From: Nodularia sp. NIES-3585
Lineage (GTDB): Bacteria > Cyanobacteriota > Cyanobacteriia > Cyanobacteriales > Nostocaceae
Length of the DNA: 64,000 bases
NCBI RefSeq assembly: GCF_002218065.1
Contig: NZ_BDUB01000001.1
Coordinates: forward strand, 1,313,567-1,377,566
Direction: 5' to 3'
In this document: positions 26,841 through 36,774 of the stretch, piece by piece
Layout of the letters: the number at the start of each line of letters is the position of its first letter
Position numbering within the stretch: position 1 is the stretch's first letter
Made by a program: the position numbers and the translations under genes
The notes under the pieces: model-generated
The model's database searches: none
Seen by the model: the letters and a program-made list of their open reading frames with translations, nothing else
Told to the model about the DNA's origin: nothing

Positions 26841-28165
26841 AGAACCAAACCTTGACTCTTAAATCAAGAACTCAAACTTTTATTAACTAATGTCAGTCAC
26901 TAATACCCTAGAAGAGTAAGCTTTAACAAACAAACTTTGCTTACGCAGGGTAAAAATCTTCTTTTTTCATTTTATTGATAAAAATTAATGTTTATTAAAG
27001 ATAAAAAATTTAAGCGTTACTACGTAAGTCAATTCTATTAAAGGCTAATATATTTTATATTAGAGCTTTTTTTAGGCTAAAAAATTTCTCCTCAGCTAAA
27101 GTTATACACAATTGAGCAATTCAGAAAAAATACTCTAGGCACTTGCCTAAAAAAATGTTCAAACATCTGAAAGCAATCGTTGCTAAACGACCCTGATTTT
27201 GGTGCTTTAGCCTTGGAGAGCAAGCCTTGACAGATGAGCTTTTTTTTATGGTATCTCTCCTAGTCAGATATTGTTAAATACATTAATTTTTGTAATGAAT
27301 TCAAACATAATGAACTTAGTTTATACATTTCAACCTTTGAGCAATACTTAATTTCAACCATCCATCTGTCATGCTCTATAAAGTGCAAATTAAGGGCTTC
27401 TGGTGTGTTAATAAATTATCGCAAACTTGCAAATCAGTCTCATCAGCGAATACTGTATCGGTGGAGATCCCCTTTGAATCAATTTGAATTTTCACGATAT
27501 GTGTTCACTTTAACCGGAATCTTTCCGTAGGTAGGGAGTGGGGAGTAGGGAGTAGGGAATAACCTTTTTGTGTTATGCCAAGATTGTATGGCTACGCCAC
27601 GCAAGCGATCAAAAATCAGATAGGAGTCCTATATAAGAGTTTTAAATCAGTAAACAGTTATCAGTTATCAAGGCTTATGGTGGCAGGATTAAACTCAATT
27701 ATATTTGTTGCTAGGGAAGTGATAATTAACTGCATAATAACAGGATTTTAACTAAATTTTAATGCTAGCAATTAACGTCATGGATTATTTTGAAAAAATC
27801 TTCGGCGTTCCTGAAACGAACTATGAATTAAAATGTAGAGACTTGACAGGTCACGTCTCTACAAGGTTTTTGACATGATCACAAATCCTCTTCATACTTC
27901 AAATCAGCAACGCCAAATAGTCATTGGAAATTTAGAGGATGTCTGCAAGCTTTTTAGTGTGGATATTCACCAATTCAGAAACATCTGTTGACATCCTCTT
28001 AGATAGATAATGTTGAAAAACTTGAACAGGATTAATTATCTGGGAAAATAAAACAATTAATAGTTTAGACTAGAACTCTCTGTGATTGAAAAAAATTTCG
28101 TCAATATTTAGATTTGCAGAAATTTAAAGTAAAAGTTTGTGTTACAAGCTCTGGAGGAAAAGTCA
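26841..28165. repeat. 1.3-kb gene-free region with dispersed repeats
   Basis: No gene is supported. 27531-27628 is an inverted copy of the repeat at 21568-21662. 27834-27916 starts with a TGTAGAGAC...GTCTCTACA palindrome and is an inverted copy of 35399-35481. The rest is AT-rich and probably carries the promoters of the NACHT gene (left) and of the hybrid kinase (right). Confidence 0.65.
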
Positions 28166-31100
28166 GTGGGTAGGCATCACAGATATGACTTCAATAAATC
28201 TGTGAAATTGGTCAGCAAACGAATATTGCTGCCACTATTGCTGGGAATTGTTGTTTCAATTGCAGTATTCGTATTATGGCAAAAACTACTCATTGAAGAG
28301 CAGAGCCACATTGAACAACTAGTACAACAGCAGGGGATCTGCTTCCAGCAGCACTTCGCGATCGCTCTCAAAAGTCGCATTTTGGCATTGGAACGCATGG
28401 AAGTACGCTCTGCCATGGGGGGTGGTATTCCTGATTCAAAATGGCAAGCAGATGCAGCCAACCAATTTCACAATTTTGGCGGATATCAGTCCATCCAATG
28501 GATTGATTCATCATTTAGAGTCCGATCAATCGTAGCGGCATCAGAGAATATAATTGCCGAAAATATTCATCTACTCCAGGATTCACGACAACGCACTGTA
28601 CTAGAAGCAGCGCGCGATCGCCGTCAAGCGACTGTCAGCCCCACAATCAATCTTGTTCAGGGTGGTAAAGGATTTTTAGTATCTGTCCCCCTATTCAGAC
28701 AAAATCAGTTTAATGGATTTATATTAGGAGTTTTTCAAATTCAATCTCTGGTGGATTCAATTTTAGAAACAGCACAGGGTTACAACATTAGCATCTGGGA
28801 CGATCAGAATCTAATTTATCACCACAATCCACAGGTTTTAGTGCCGTCACCTTACCAGCAAGAGGTAAATGTAGACTTATATGGACTGAACTGGCGAGTC
28901 CAAGTTTACCCGACTCCAGAATTATTCACAGACTTACGCTCACCTCTACCAATGATTGTATTGGTGGGAGGGTTATTACTTGCCTGGATGCTGGCTTTTT
29001 CTTCCTATTTAATCCAGGTGGCAAAATTGAAGAGTTGTCAGATAGCAGCGATAAGTCAAGAGCTAGCGGATCTGATTTCTCAGCAGAGAAAGATAGAAAT
29101 TGCTTTCACAGAAAGGGAAAATCATTTACGGCAGTTATTAGAAACAGTTAAAGTTATCCCCTGGGAATTAGACTTGCAGACTTGGCAATTTACCTATGTC
29201 GGACCGCAAGCAGAAACTTTACTAGACTATCCCATTGATCAATGGTATCAGGAAGATTTTTGGGTCAGACATATATATCCGCCAGACCGAGAAAAAACCG
29301 TGCGTTTTTGCGCTGAATCAATTGGCAGATGTGAGAATTACGAATTTGAATATCGGATGTTAGCAGCGGATGGGCGAATTGTTTGGCTACGAGAAATTGT
29401 CAATGTCAGCACCAAATCCGGGTCTTCTGGGATGTTGCGGGGGTTCATGTTTGATATTACTGATCTCAAGCTGGTGGAAGAAACTTTGAGATTGAGAGAA
29501 CGGGCGCTGGCGGCTACCAGCAACGGAATTATTATTGCTGATGCCAGACTTCCTGATCATCCAGCAATTTATACTAATGCAGCTTTTGAGAGAATCACAG
29601 GCTACAGTTCTACAGACATAATCGGGAATAACTGTAGATTGTTGCAAGGAAAAGATACTGATCAAGCACTAATTGATCAAGTGCGCTTATCTATCAAAGC
29701 GGGAAAGAGTTGTCAGGTTGTTGTCCTGAATTATCGTCAAGATGGTTCTAGTTTTTGGAATGAATTGAGTATCTCGCCAATCCATAATGAAAATGGACAG
29801 TTAACTCACTTCGTGGGTATTCTCAATGATATTAGCGATCGCCAACAAGCGGAAGCAGACCTCCGAAAAAACGAAGAACGCTGGCAACTAGTAATCGAAG
29901 CCAATCAAGATGAGATTTGGGATTGGAACATTATTACAAATCAAACTTTCCGTTTTGCTAAGTGTGGTGAACATTTGCAAGGAGAAAAAGACCAACTCTA
30001 CAGTAGCATTGATGACTGCTTTAGCCGTATCCATCCGGATGATTACGAAAGAATTATGATGACTCAAAATGATTATTTGAGTAGAAAAATTCCCAATTAT
30101 ATAACTGAGTTTCGTCTGCGCTGTGATGATGGTAGCTATAAGTGGGTGCTGGTACACGCCAAAGCTCAATGGGATGAACAGGGTAATCCAGTGCGGCTAG
30201 TTGGCTCCACTAAAGATATTACCCAACGTGTGGAAGCACAAGAAGCACTCAAACGCCAATTTAACCGGACGTTGCTACTGGGACAAATTACCCATAAAAT
30301 TCGTGAAAGTCTCGACAGCAAAAGCATTTTTGAAACGGCTGCTGTCCAAATTGGCAAAGCTTTTGGAGTTCATCGCTGTTTAATTCACTCTTATCGTAGC
30401 GACCCCACACCCCAAATTCCCATAGTCGCAGAGTATGTAGTTCCTGATTACATCTCCATATTCAATAGGGAAATTGCTATTATCGGCAATCCCCATGTAG
30501 AGAAAATGATCAAGCAGGATCAAGCGATCGCTTCTCCAAATGTATACCTTGACCCCTTACTCCAAGCATCCCACCTGATTTGCCAACAGATTGATTTGAA
30601 GTCGATGCTAACAGTTCGGACTTCCTATCAAGGAGAACCGAATGGAGCCATTTGTTTACATCAGTGCAACGATTTTCGCCAGTGGACTCCAGACGAAATT
30701 GAATTATTTGAAGCTGTAGCAGCTCAATTGGGCATTGCATTGGTACAGGCTTACTTGCTGGAACAAGAAACTTGCCAACGTCAAGAACTGACGATGAAAA
30801 ACTTTGCTTTGGAACAAGCAAAACGGGAAGCAGAATCTGCGAATCGGGCAAAAAGTGAATTTCTAGCGATGATGAGTCATGAAATTCGGACTCCGATGAA
30901 TGCTGTAATCGGGATGACAGGGCTACTGCTATCTACCCAGCTAACTTCCCAACAGCAGGACTTTGTAGAGACAATTCGCAGTAGCGGAGACGCTCTACTC
31001 AACATCATCAACGATATTCTGGATTTCTCGAAAATTGAATCAGGTAAGCTAGAACTAGAAGAACAACCTTTTAATTTGAGAATTTGTATAGAGAGAGTTA

Positions 31101-32890
31101 TTGATTTTTTAGCTCTGAAAGCATCTGAAAAAAATATTGAATTATCTTACATCATCAAGCCTGGGGTTCCTGTGCAGATTGTCGGGGATTTCACTCGTCT
31201 GAGCCAAGTCTTGATGAATCTCCTGAATAATGCCATTAAGTTTACCAATCAGGGAGAAGTTATCCTATCCGTCGAAGTTCAACAACTGATTAATAAAAAA
31301 AATCACAACATTTACAAAATTCTCTTTTCCATCCAAGACACAGGTATTGGCATCGCTCCAGAGAAGATGAAACGCTTATTTCAACCTTTTGCTCAGGCAG
31401 ATGCTTCCATGAATCGAAGATATGGTGGTACAGGTTTGGGGCTGGTAATTAGTAAGCGCTTAAGTGAAATCATGGGTGGCAGTCTTTGGGTGGAAAGCCA
31501 GGGTTGCGTAGGTGGTAAACCCACTTCTGGATGGCAACCTAGCAAATTAGTTTCATCGACTCGCCTTGGTATTGGTTCCACTTTTTACTTCACCATTACC
31601 ACCCAAACAGCTGCTAATTCTAATTTAGATGCTTATTGTACTTCGCTAGTTCAGCTCGAAGGAAAGCGGTTATTGATTGTGGATGACAACCCCAAAAACC
31701 ACAAGATTCTCCAGGTAAAAGCAGAGTCTTGGAAAATGCCAACTCATACAGTTAATTCCAGCAGAGAAGCTTTAGCTGAACTTCGCCAGGGAGAGCGGTT
31801 CGACATTGCTATTTTAGATATGCAAATGTCTGATCTGGAGATGATCACTTTCGCAAATCTTATACACCAACAACGCGGCTATGAGCAGATGCCTTTGGTG
31901 ATTCTGACGAATCTGAGTCAATGGTCAATTTGCCAAGAATTTAAGGATGTGCAGTTTGTAACTTTTTTGACTAAACCTGTCAAACAATCTCAATTGTACA
32001 ATGTCTTAACTGATGTTTTGGCTAATCAACTAATTAAAGCTAGGGTATGTGAACACCCCACTCCTCAGCCTGATTTGTCTGTAGCAGAGCAAAATCCATT
32101 GCGAATTCTGCTAGCAGAAGATACAGCGGTAAATCAAAAAGTTGCCCTCCTGATGCTACAAAATATTGGTTACCGGGCAGATGTAGCCGCTAATGGATTA
32201 GAAGTACTCAAAGCATTGCAACTCAGTCCCTATGATGTAGTTTTGATGGATGTGCAAATGCCCGAAATGGATGGACTAGAAGCCAGCCAAAGAATCTGTC
32301 AAGCATATTCAGCTAGTTCTCGTCCTCATATTATCGCTATGACTGCCAATGCTATGCATGGCGATCGCGAAGTCTGTTTGGCGGCTGGTATGAATGACTA
32401 CATTAGCAAACCCGTGCGCCTGGAAGAGTTAGCTTTAGCTCTGAGTAAATGCCAAGGCCGAAATAGTTCTGACTTCATTTCCAGAAAAACAATTTTTGCT
32501 CACACCTCTACAGAAGAGCCAATCACCACACTGAATATAGAACATAGTATAATTGATACTACAATTCTCAATTCTTTACGAGATATGATGTCAGGTAATG
32601 AGATGGAATTTCAGCAATTACTCAATTGTTATCTGGCAGAAGCTCCGAAGTGTATCCAAAATATTCAGGTATTATCCGCCACTAAAAATACTCAGGCTTT
32701 ATGGAAGGCAGCCCACAGTCTTAAGTCTAGTAGTGCCTCTGTTGGGGCTACAAATTTAGCACAAATCTGCAAGCAGCTAGAAGCAAAAGGACGAAGTAAT
32801 GATATAGAAAGTATTCAAGAAATCTGCTCACAACTCTACCGGGAATATGAGTTAGTGAAAAAGACTTTGGAAATAGAATTGGAGAAGTGA
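28166..32890 (+). CDS. LOV/PAS/GAF hybrid histidine kinase with two receivers and Hpt
   Basis: About 1574 residues. Order: TM1 (about 18-40), extracytoplasmic sensor, TM2 (about 262-285), PAS (about 317-440), LOV-type PAS (about 446-565), PAS (about 575-700), GAF (about 715-870), HisKA with MMSHEIRTPMNAV (His905), HATPase (N-box near 1005, DTGIGIAP near 1057, GGTGLGL near 1085), receiver 1 (Asp1218), receiver 2 (LLAEDTAVNQK..., Asp1362) and Hpt (AHSLKSSS, His1517). The LOV domain has the flavin-adduct motif GNNCRLLQG with Cys490 and NYRQDGSSFWN, but Leu553 where the flavin-contacting Gln normally sits (FVGIL-N-D). The GTG at 28166, with GGAGG eight bases upstream, fits better than the GTG at 28139. 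A receiver-GGDEF gene follows after 6 bases. Confidence 0.92.
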   Translation: MGRHHRYDFNKSVKLVSKRILLPLLLGIVVSIAVFVLWQKLLIEEQSHIEQLVQQQGICFQQHFAIALKSRILALERMEVRSAMGGGIPDSKWQADAANQFHNFGGYQSIQWIDSSFRVRSIVAASENIIAENIHLLQDSRQRTVLEAARDRRQATVSPTINLVQGGKGFLVSVPLFRQNQFNGFILGVFQIQSLVDSILETAQGYNISIWDDQNLIYHHNPQVLVPSPYQQEVNVDLYGLNWRVQVYPTPELFTDLRSPLPMIVLVGGLLLAWMLAFSSYLIQVAKLKSCQIAAISQELADLISQQRKIEIAFTERENHLRQLLETVKVIPWELDLQTWQFTYVGPQAETLLDYPIDQWYQEDFWVRHIYPPDREKTVRFCAESIGRCENYEFEYRMLAADGRIVWLREIVNVSTKSGSSGMLRGFMFDITDLKLVEETLRLRERALAATSNGIIIADARLPDHPAIYTNAAFERITGYSSTDIIGNNCRLLQGKDTDQALIDQVRLSIKAGKSCQVVVLNYRQDGSSFWNELSISPIHNENGQLTHFVGILNDISDRQQAEADLRKNEERWQLVIEANQDEIWDWNIITNQTFRFAKCGEHLQGEKDQLYSSIDDCFSRIHPDDYERIMMTQNDYLSRKIPNYITEFRLRCDDGSYKWVLVHAKAQWDEQGNPVRLVGSTKDITQRVEAQEALKRQFNRTLLLGQITHKIRESLDSKSIFETAAVQIGKAFGVHRCLIHSYRSDPTPQIPIVAEYVVPDYISIFNREIAIIGNPHVEKMIKQDQAIASPNVYLDPLLQASHLICQQIDLKSMLTVRTSYQGEPNGAICLHQCNDFRQWTPDEIELFEAVAAQLGIALVQAYLLEQETCQRQELTMKNFALEQAKREAESANRAKSEFLAMMSHEIRTPMNAVIGMTGLLLSTQLTSQQQDFVETIRSSGDALLNIINDILDFSKIESGKLELEEQPFNLRICIERVIDFLALKASEKNIELSYIIKPGVPVQIVGDFTRLSQVLMNLLNNAIKFTNQGEVILSVEVQQLINKKNHNIYKILFSIQDTGIGIAPEKMKRLFQPFAQADASMNRRYGGTGLGLVISKRLSEIMGGSLWVESQGCVGGKPTSGWQPSKLVSSTRLGIGSTFYFTITTQTAANSNLDAYCTSLVQLEGKRLLIVDDNPKNHKILQVKAESWKMPTHTVNSSREALAELRQGERFDIAILDMQMSDLEMITFANLIHQQRGYEQMPLVILTNLSQWSICQEFKDVQFVTFLTKPVKQSQLYNVLTDVLANQLIKARVCEHPTPQPDLSVAEQNPLRILLAEDTAVNQKVALLMLQNIGYRADVAANGLEVLKALQLSPYDVVLMDVQMPEMDGLEASQRICQAYSASSRPHIIAMTANAMHGDREVCLAAGMNDYISKPVRLEELALALSKCQGRNSSDFISRKTIFAHTSTEEPITTLNIEHSIIDTTILNSLRDMMSGNEMEFQQLLNCYLAEAPKCIQNIQVLSATKNTQALWKAAHSLKSSSASVGATNLAQICKQLEAKGRSNDIESIQEICSQLYREYELVKKTLEIELEK

Positions 32891-32896
32891 GCATCA

Positions 32897-33835
32897 TTGA
32901 AAACTACATTTGCAGAAAACGAATCTTTAATTCTGATTGTTGATGACGAAGAATTTATTCGTATGCAGCTGCGATTGGCTCTCAAACGTGAAGGCTATCA
33001 AATAGCGGAAGCTCAAAATGGTAGAGAAGCTTTAAGTCTGTGTGAGCAATTGCATCCCGATATCATTCTGCTGGATGCAATTATGCCCGATATGGATGGA
33101 TTTGAGTGCTGTACTCGGTTACAGTCTCTTGAGTGTAATCAGGATATTCCAGTTTTAATGATTACAGGACTGGATGATCAAGTGTCAGTAGATAGGGCAT
33201 TTGAAGTGGGTGCAATTGATTTTGTTACCAAACCGATCCACTGGCCAGTTTTACGTCAACGAGTCAAAAGGTTGATTTCCCAATCCCAGCTTCAGAAACT
33301 CCTAGAGTCTGCTAACCAAGAGTTGCAGAGGTTGGTGAGGGTTGATCAATTAACTCAAGTCGCTAATCGCCGACGATTTGAAGAATATTTGGATCAAGAG
33401 TGGCAACGTATGCTCAGGGAACAACTGCCTATTTCTGTGATTATCGGTGATGTTGATTTTTTCAAATTGTATAACGATACCTATGGCCATCAGGTAGGCG
33501 ATCGCTGTCTGCAACAAGTGGCTCAAGCTATTAAGAATACAATTAAACGTCCTGCTGATTTAGTTGCTCGTTATGGGGGTGAGGAATTTGCAGTAATTTT
33601 GCCTCATACAGACATTGAAGGGGCAATGATCCTAGCACAGATTATTTGCTCTGTTGTCAGGAAACTCGCTATCCCCCATAGTAATTCCCCGGTGAGTTCT
33701 TATGTGACTATCAGTACTGGAGTAGCTACACTCATCCCCACACTTAGTTCTAACTCGCAAGAATTGGTTGGTATGGCTGATCGAGCATTATATCAAGCCA
33801 AAACAGCCGGACGCGATCGCGCCCAATTCATCTGA
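32897..33835 (+). CDS. Response regulator with GGDEF diguanylate cyclase domain
   Basis: A 312-residue protein. Residues 10-125 are an intact receiver (ILIVDDEE, phosphoacceptor in ILLDAIMPDMDG near residue 59, Lys in FVTKPIHW). Residues 145-312 form a GGDEF domain with the active GGEEF signature (227-231) and an intact RxxD inhibitory site five residues before it (RPAD, 218-221), so c-di-GMP synthesis with product inhibition is expected. Translation must begin at TTG 32897 (GGAG upstream) or a nearby non-ATG codon, because the first internal ATG is inside the receiver. It is separated from the LOV hybrid kinase by 6 bases, so it is the obvious phosphorelay target of that kinase's Hpt domain. 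It overlaps the convergent glycerate kinase gene by 8 bases. Confidence 0.93.
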   Translation: MKTTFAENESLILIVDDEEFIRMQLRLALKREGYQIAEAQNGREALSLCEQLHPDIILLDAIMPDMDGFECCTRLQSLECNQDIPVLMITGLDDQVSVDRAFEVGAIDFVTKPIHWPVLRQRVKRLISQSQLQKLLESANQELQRLVRVDQLTQVANRRRFEEYLDQEWQRMLREQLPISVIIGDVDFFKLYNDTYGHQVGDRCLQQVAQAIKNTIKRPADLVARYGGEEFAVILPHTDIEGAMILAQIICSVVRKLAIPHSNSPVSSYVTISTGVATLIPTLSSNSQELVGMADRALYQAKTAGRDRAQFI

Positions 33836-34763
33836 TGCTACCAATACTGTGATCTGGATGTATGGAAATCACTAAATCAACTCCTCGCGGCGATTTCACC
33901 AACGGCGTAATGAATAATTCTGGGTGCAGCGATCGCCAGAAATAATTGACAAATTCTTCAATCTGTGCATCCGACATCCCCAATTTACCAGTCGCAATCA
34001 TTTGTTGTTCTGCTTGTTTGCGCCATGTCATTGAACAACGGTAATCGGTAGGATACAGCACAATTAAACTGTCTAATCGCTGCCAAAGTGGGAGATAATC
34101 ATGCAGTCGCCGATTCATATCACGAGCAAATACCCGATCCTGGTCTGTCACAATTGGTGGCGGGGCATAATTAAATACATCAGGAGCAACTGGTTTTACA
34201 CCCACAAACCAACCTTCAAATAATACAATATCAATCTCTTTGACAATTTCTGGGGTAGTGCGATCGCCTGCACCGTTGTATGCAGATTTATCAAAGCGCG
34301 GAACGCTGACTGGACTTTCACCTTGGCGAATTTGATCTAGCACCTTTAAACCTAAATCTAGATCGTGGGTTCCTGGTGGTCCCCGCCAAATTAATCGGGG
34401 ATCTTCCTGAGTTAACAGCAGGCGATCGCTATAACTTTTATACAAATCATCTAGAGATAAACTCAGAGTCCGATATCCTAACTGCTGGAGAACTAAGCTG
34501 AGAACTCGGCACATTGTCGTTTTACCTGTACCTTGTCCACCTAAAATTCCCTGAATTAGGGGTCGTCCCAATCCTTGCCGATGTGAAGCTAGTTTTATAC
34601 TCAGTGGTAGCCATAAGTCCCACAACACCGCCAACATTTCCTCTGGTGGTTTATGCAGGTTAGTTTCGCAGAACTGGCTAAAACTTGCCATGACAGACTT
34701 GAGTAAATCTGCTTTTGCTTGCTGTTGCTCAGTCGTATCTGCATCACTAGCCCAAGAATTCAT
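33828..34763 (-). CDS. D-glycerate 3-kinase (GLYK type)
   Basis: A 311-residue kinase of the plant/cyanobacterial GLYK family, which phosphorylates glycerate to 3-phosphoglycerate as the last step of photorespiration. It has a P-loop GGQGTGKTTMC near residue 74, LSLDDLYKSYSDRL near residue 102, RGPPGTHDLDLG near residue 128, VPRFDKSAYNGAGDR near residue 155 and the VLFEGWFVGV strand near residue 181. It is unrelated to GlxK-type glycerate kinases. The ATG at 34763 lies 3 bases after the end of the DUF565 gene on the same strand, so the two are probably co-transcribed. Confidence 0.92.
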   Translation of the reverse strand: MNSWASDADTTEQQQAKADLLKSVMASFSQFCETNLHKPPEEMLAVLWDLWLPLSIKLASHRQGLGRPLIQGILGGQGTGKTTMCRVLSLVLQQLGYRTLSLSLDDLYKSYSDRLLLTQEDPRLIWRGPPGTHDLDLGLKVLDQIRQGESPVSVPRFDKSAYNGAGDRTTPEIVKEIDIVLFEGWFVGVKPVAPDVFNYAPPPIVTDQDRVFARDMNRRLHDYLPLWQRLDSLIVLYPTDYRCSMTWRKQAEQQMIATGKLGMSDAQIEEFVNYFWRSLHPELFITPLVKSPRGVDLVISIHPDHSIGSIR

Positions 34764-34765
34764 GA

Positions 34766-35119
34766 TTAGGAACCCAGTTTAAAGGATTCGACAAACATAC
34801 TATAAATAAAACCAACTTTGAGAACGTTTAATGATTCTACCAGGAGCGTTAGCGAAGCACTCCGCCCGAATCGCTGGGATAAAAAGCGAGAACTGTAAAA
34901 TATTCTGCTAGTCACCTCAGTCAGCACCACCAGAAAACCGGCCATCACAATATCTAGTAAACCTCTTTGACCAGCTATAGTAGAAATTGCGGTGCCAAGA
35001 AAAAACCCAAAAAAGAAATTAATCAACAGTAAAGATAAACGTCGCCAAGGATTTAAAAACCATTGTCCCAAACGACTAGCAATGGAATCGACTAAATTAG
35101 TCAGACGAGTGTTTTGCAT
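34766..35119 (-). CDS. DUF565/Ycf20-family membrane protein with an internal repeat insertion
   Basis: A 118-residue protein of the Ycf20/DUF565 family, with unknown function in cyanobacteria; plastid relatives affect photoprotection. The conserved start MQNTRLTNLVDSIASRLGQW is followed by hydrophobic spans (LLLINFFFGFFLGTAI, LLDIVMAGFLVVLTEV) and the terminal LNVLKVGFIYSMFVESFKLGS. Between the two conserved parts, the stretch QRFGRSASLTLL is encoded by sequence that contains the interspersed motif GGAGTGCTTCGCTAACGCTC (near 34843-34862), apparently inserted without breaking the frame. The frame is open upstream to 35260, but that part runs into a MITE-like element; ATG 35179 is a possible alternative start. 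Confidence 0.78.
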   Translation of the reverse strand: MQNTRLTNLVDSIASRLGQWFLNPWRRLSLLLINFFFGFFLGTAISTIAGQRGLLDIVMAGFLVVLTEVTSRIFYSSRFLSQRFGRSASLTLLVESLNVLKVGFIYSMFVESFKLGS

Positions 35120-35196
35120 GAATAGGTGGGGACTTGGTGCTAAACGATAATATTTTCCTGACTTTGATCGTAATACCATTTTTATATAAAAATACC

Positions 35197-35386
35197 AGGA
35201 CTTACGCAAAATCATGAAAGAACGTATAGCCTTCTCTTCGAGAGGCTTCGCCAACGGCATAGCTTCCGCTTAACGCGTAGCGTGCGCGCAGCGCATACCG
35301 CATTCGCGCAGCGTATGCCCCCAGGGCTTTAGGACACAAAGAACACAAAGGAAAGAAGGTTTCACCAGAGTTATTGCGTAAGTCCT
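35197..35386. mobile_element. MITE-like element, copy 2 (AGGACTTACGCAA ends)
   Basis: The same ends and core as 23511-23671, with an additional internal stretch of about 30 bases (around TTCGCGCAGCGTATGCCCCC). It lies just upstream of the DUF565 gene, whose upstream open frame enters it. Confidence 0.75.
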
Positions 35387-35398
35387 AAATACATACAA

Positions 35399-35481
35399 AG
35401 GGGGTTGCTGATTTGAAGCATGAAGACGATTTTTGATCATGTCAAAACCCCTGTAGAGACGTGATATGGAACGTCTCTACA
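35399..35481. repeat. Dispersed repeat, inverted relative to 27834-27916
   Basis: Contains GGTTGCTGATTTGAAGCATG and GATCATGTCAAAACCCC followed by the TGTAGAGACGT...ACGTCTCTACA palindrome (35452-35481). The reverse complement matches 27834-27916 closely along the whole length. Confidence 0.7.
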
Positions 35482-36063
35482 CCTAAATTCATACTTGGTT
35501 TGTCACCCCGCCATAAAAAGAACCCCACCTTAACCGTCTGGTGCAAGCTGGGAGGGAACCGGATTTTCCCCCTTCTTCCTTGCGGAGGGATAGTGGTGGG
35601 TTACGGACTATCCTCCTCACCCACCCTACAAATTAGGGATTTTATTCCTTGGAATTCCCTAAACTGACGCACAAATATTAAGATATATAAAGAATTTCCC
35701 TAGATCATGCGGAAAATTTCATCATCTACACCTTGTTGCTCACACTCAGTAATTCTGAAAAGCTGCTTTTTGGGTTTCTGCACAGAAATTTATGACTTCT
35801 GTATCATATTTTGCCTCTTTTTTGCGTTGATTATCAATATTGTTACGATTAATCAGGCTTTTCCACCTTTTTTTTATTAAGAAGTAATGTAATCATTTAT
35901 GCCAAAGTTTTCTGCTAAAAATGATATTTTCGATACATGACATATTCTGTTGATAGCAGAAGCTAGAGTCAGCTAGTAGCCAAATATCCAGAATTACCGC
36001 TTCAGATAATAAGCTAGTATTTGGTCAAGCCTAGACAAAATATTATTACTAACCATTATCAAT
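35482..36063. other. Gene-free region upstream of the lipoprotein gene
   Basis: No supported gene. An imperfect inverted repeat lies around 35520-35620 (AACCCCACC opposed to GGTGGGTT), possibly another small palindromic element. The remainder is AT-rich and likely holds the promoter of the downstream gene. Confidence 0.4.
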
Positions 36064-36642
36064 ATGAAATTTGCACTATATCGTAACGCGGCTATTGCAG
36101 TTTGTGCTTTGGGATTAATTGGGTTTATGGTGGGATGCTGGGAAATAAGTGTGTCTTTTGAGTCAGCAGATTCCCAGATATCAGAGCCAAATCTCCCGGA
36201 TCAAACAGTTAGTTCTACTACTTTAATTCCAGCCACCACCGAAACCGACAAAATCGGAATCAATGACACTCACATCTTGGCAAATCGCCAACATTCAACT
36301 GCTAATGCCAAGAATCAAGGGACTTTACGAATGAGCAATCAAACAGACCAGCCTGTGCGCTTGGCGTTACTAGCACGACAGCCCCAGGTCAAAGACTCTA
36401 GTAATCAACAAACTAATTATGATGTTCCGGCTCATTGGGATTTCGATCCCCAAGAAGGTAGTGCAAAGGGGTTGATTCTATCCCTGCCGAATGGGAACCT
36501 CAAGTTGGAAACGGGAGATATTATAGTTGCCTTTGCACAAGATGGTTCTCGCCGTTACTGGGGTCCCTATGTTGTTGGGCAAACTTCTGTACCTGAATGG
36601 AATAGCCAAAATAGAGAATGGTCACTGGTACTAAATCCTTAA
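36064..36642 (+). CDS. Putative lipoprotein of unknown function
   Basis: A 192-residue protein. The N-terminus MKFALYRNAAIAVCALGLIGFMVGC has a positive start, a hydrophobic core and a lipobox-like M-V-G-C, so it is probably a lipoprotein anchored after Cys25. A Ser/Thr-rich linker (about 35-85) leads into a conserved beta-rich domain (GTLRMSNQTDQPVRLALLAR, VPAHWDFDPQEGSAKGLILS, LKLETGDIIVAFAQDGSRRYWGPYVVG). I do not recognise a function. It is followed by the glycosyltransferase gene on the same strand after 130 bases. Confidence 0.72.
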   Translation: MKFALYRNAAIAVCALGLIGFMVGCWEISVSFESADSQISEPNLPDQTVSSTTLIPATTETDKIGINDTHILANRQHSTANAKNQGTLRMSNQTDQPVRLALLARQPQVKDSSNQQTNYDVPAHWDFDPQEGSAKGLILSLPNGNLKLETGDIIVAFAQDGSRRYWGPYVVGQTSVPEWNSQNREWSLVLNP

Positions 36643-36774
36643 GGAAAGTACGTAGAGATGCCATTGATCGCGTCTGTGATTCCCCATTACTATCCTCTAT
36701 GCAAGAACAAAATCTAGCTAGTCAACGACTATTGACTAGTTATGTTTAAGTGTTGAATATTAAATAAATAAATA

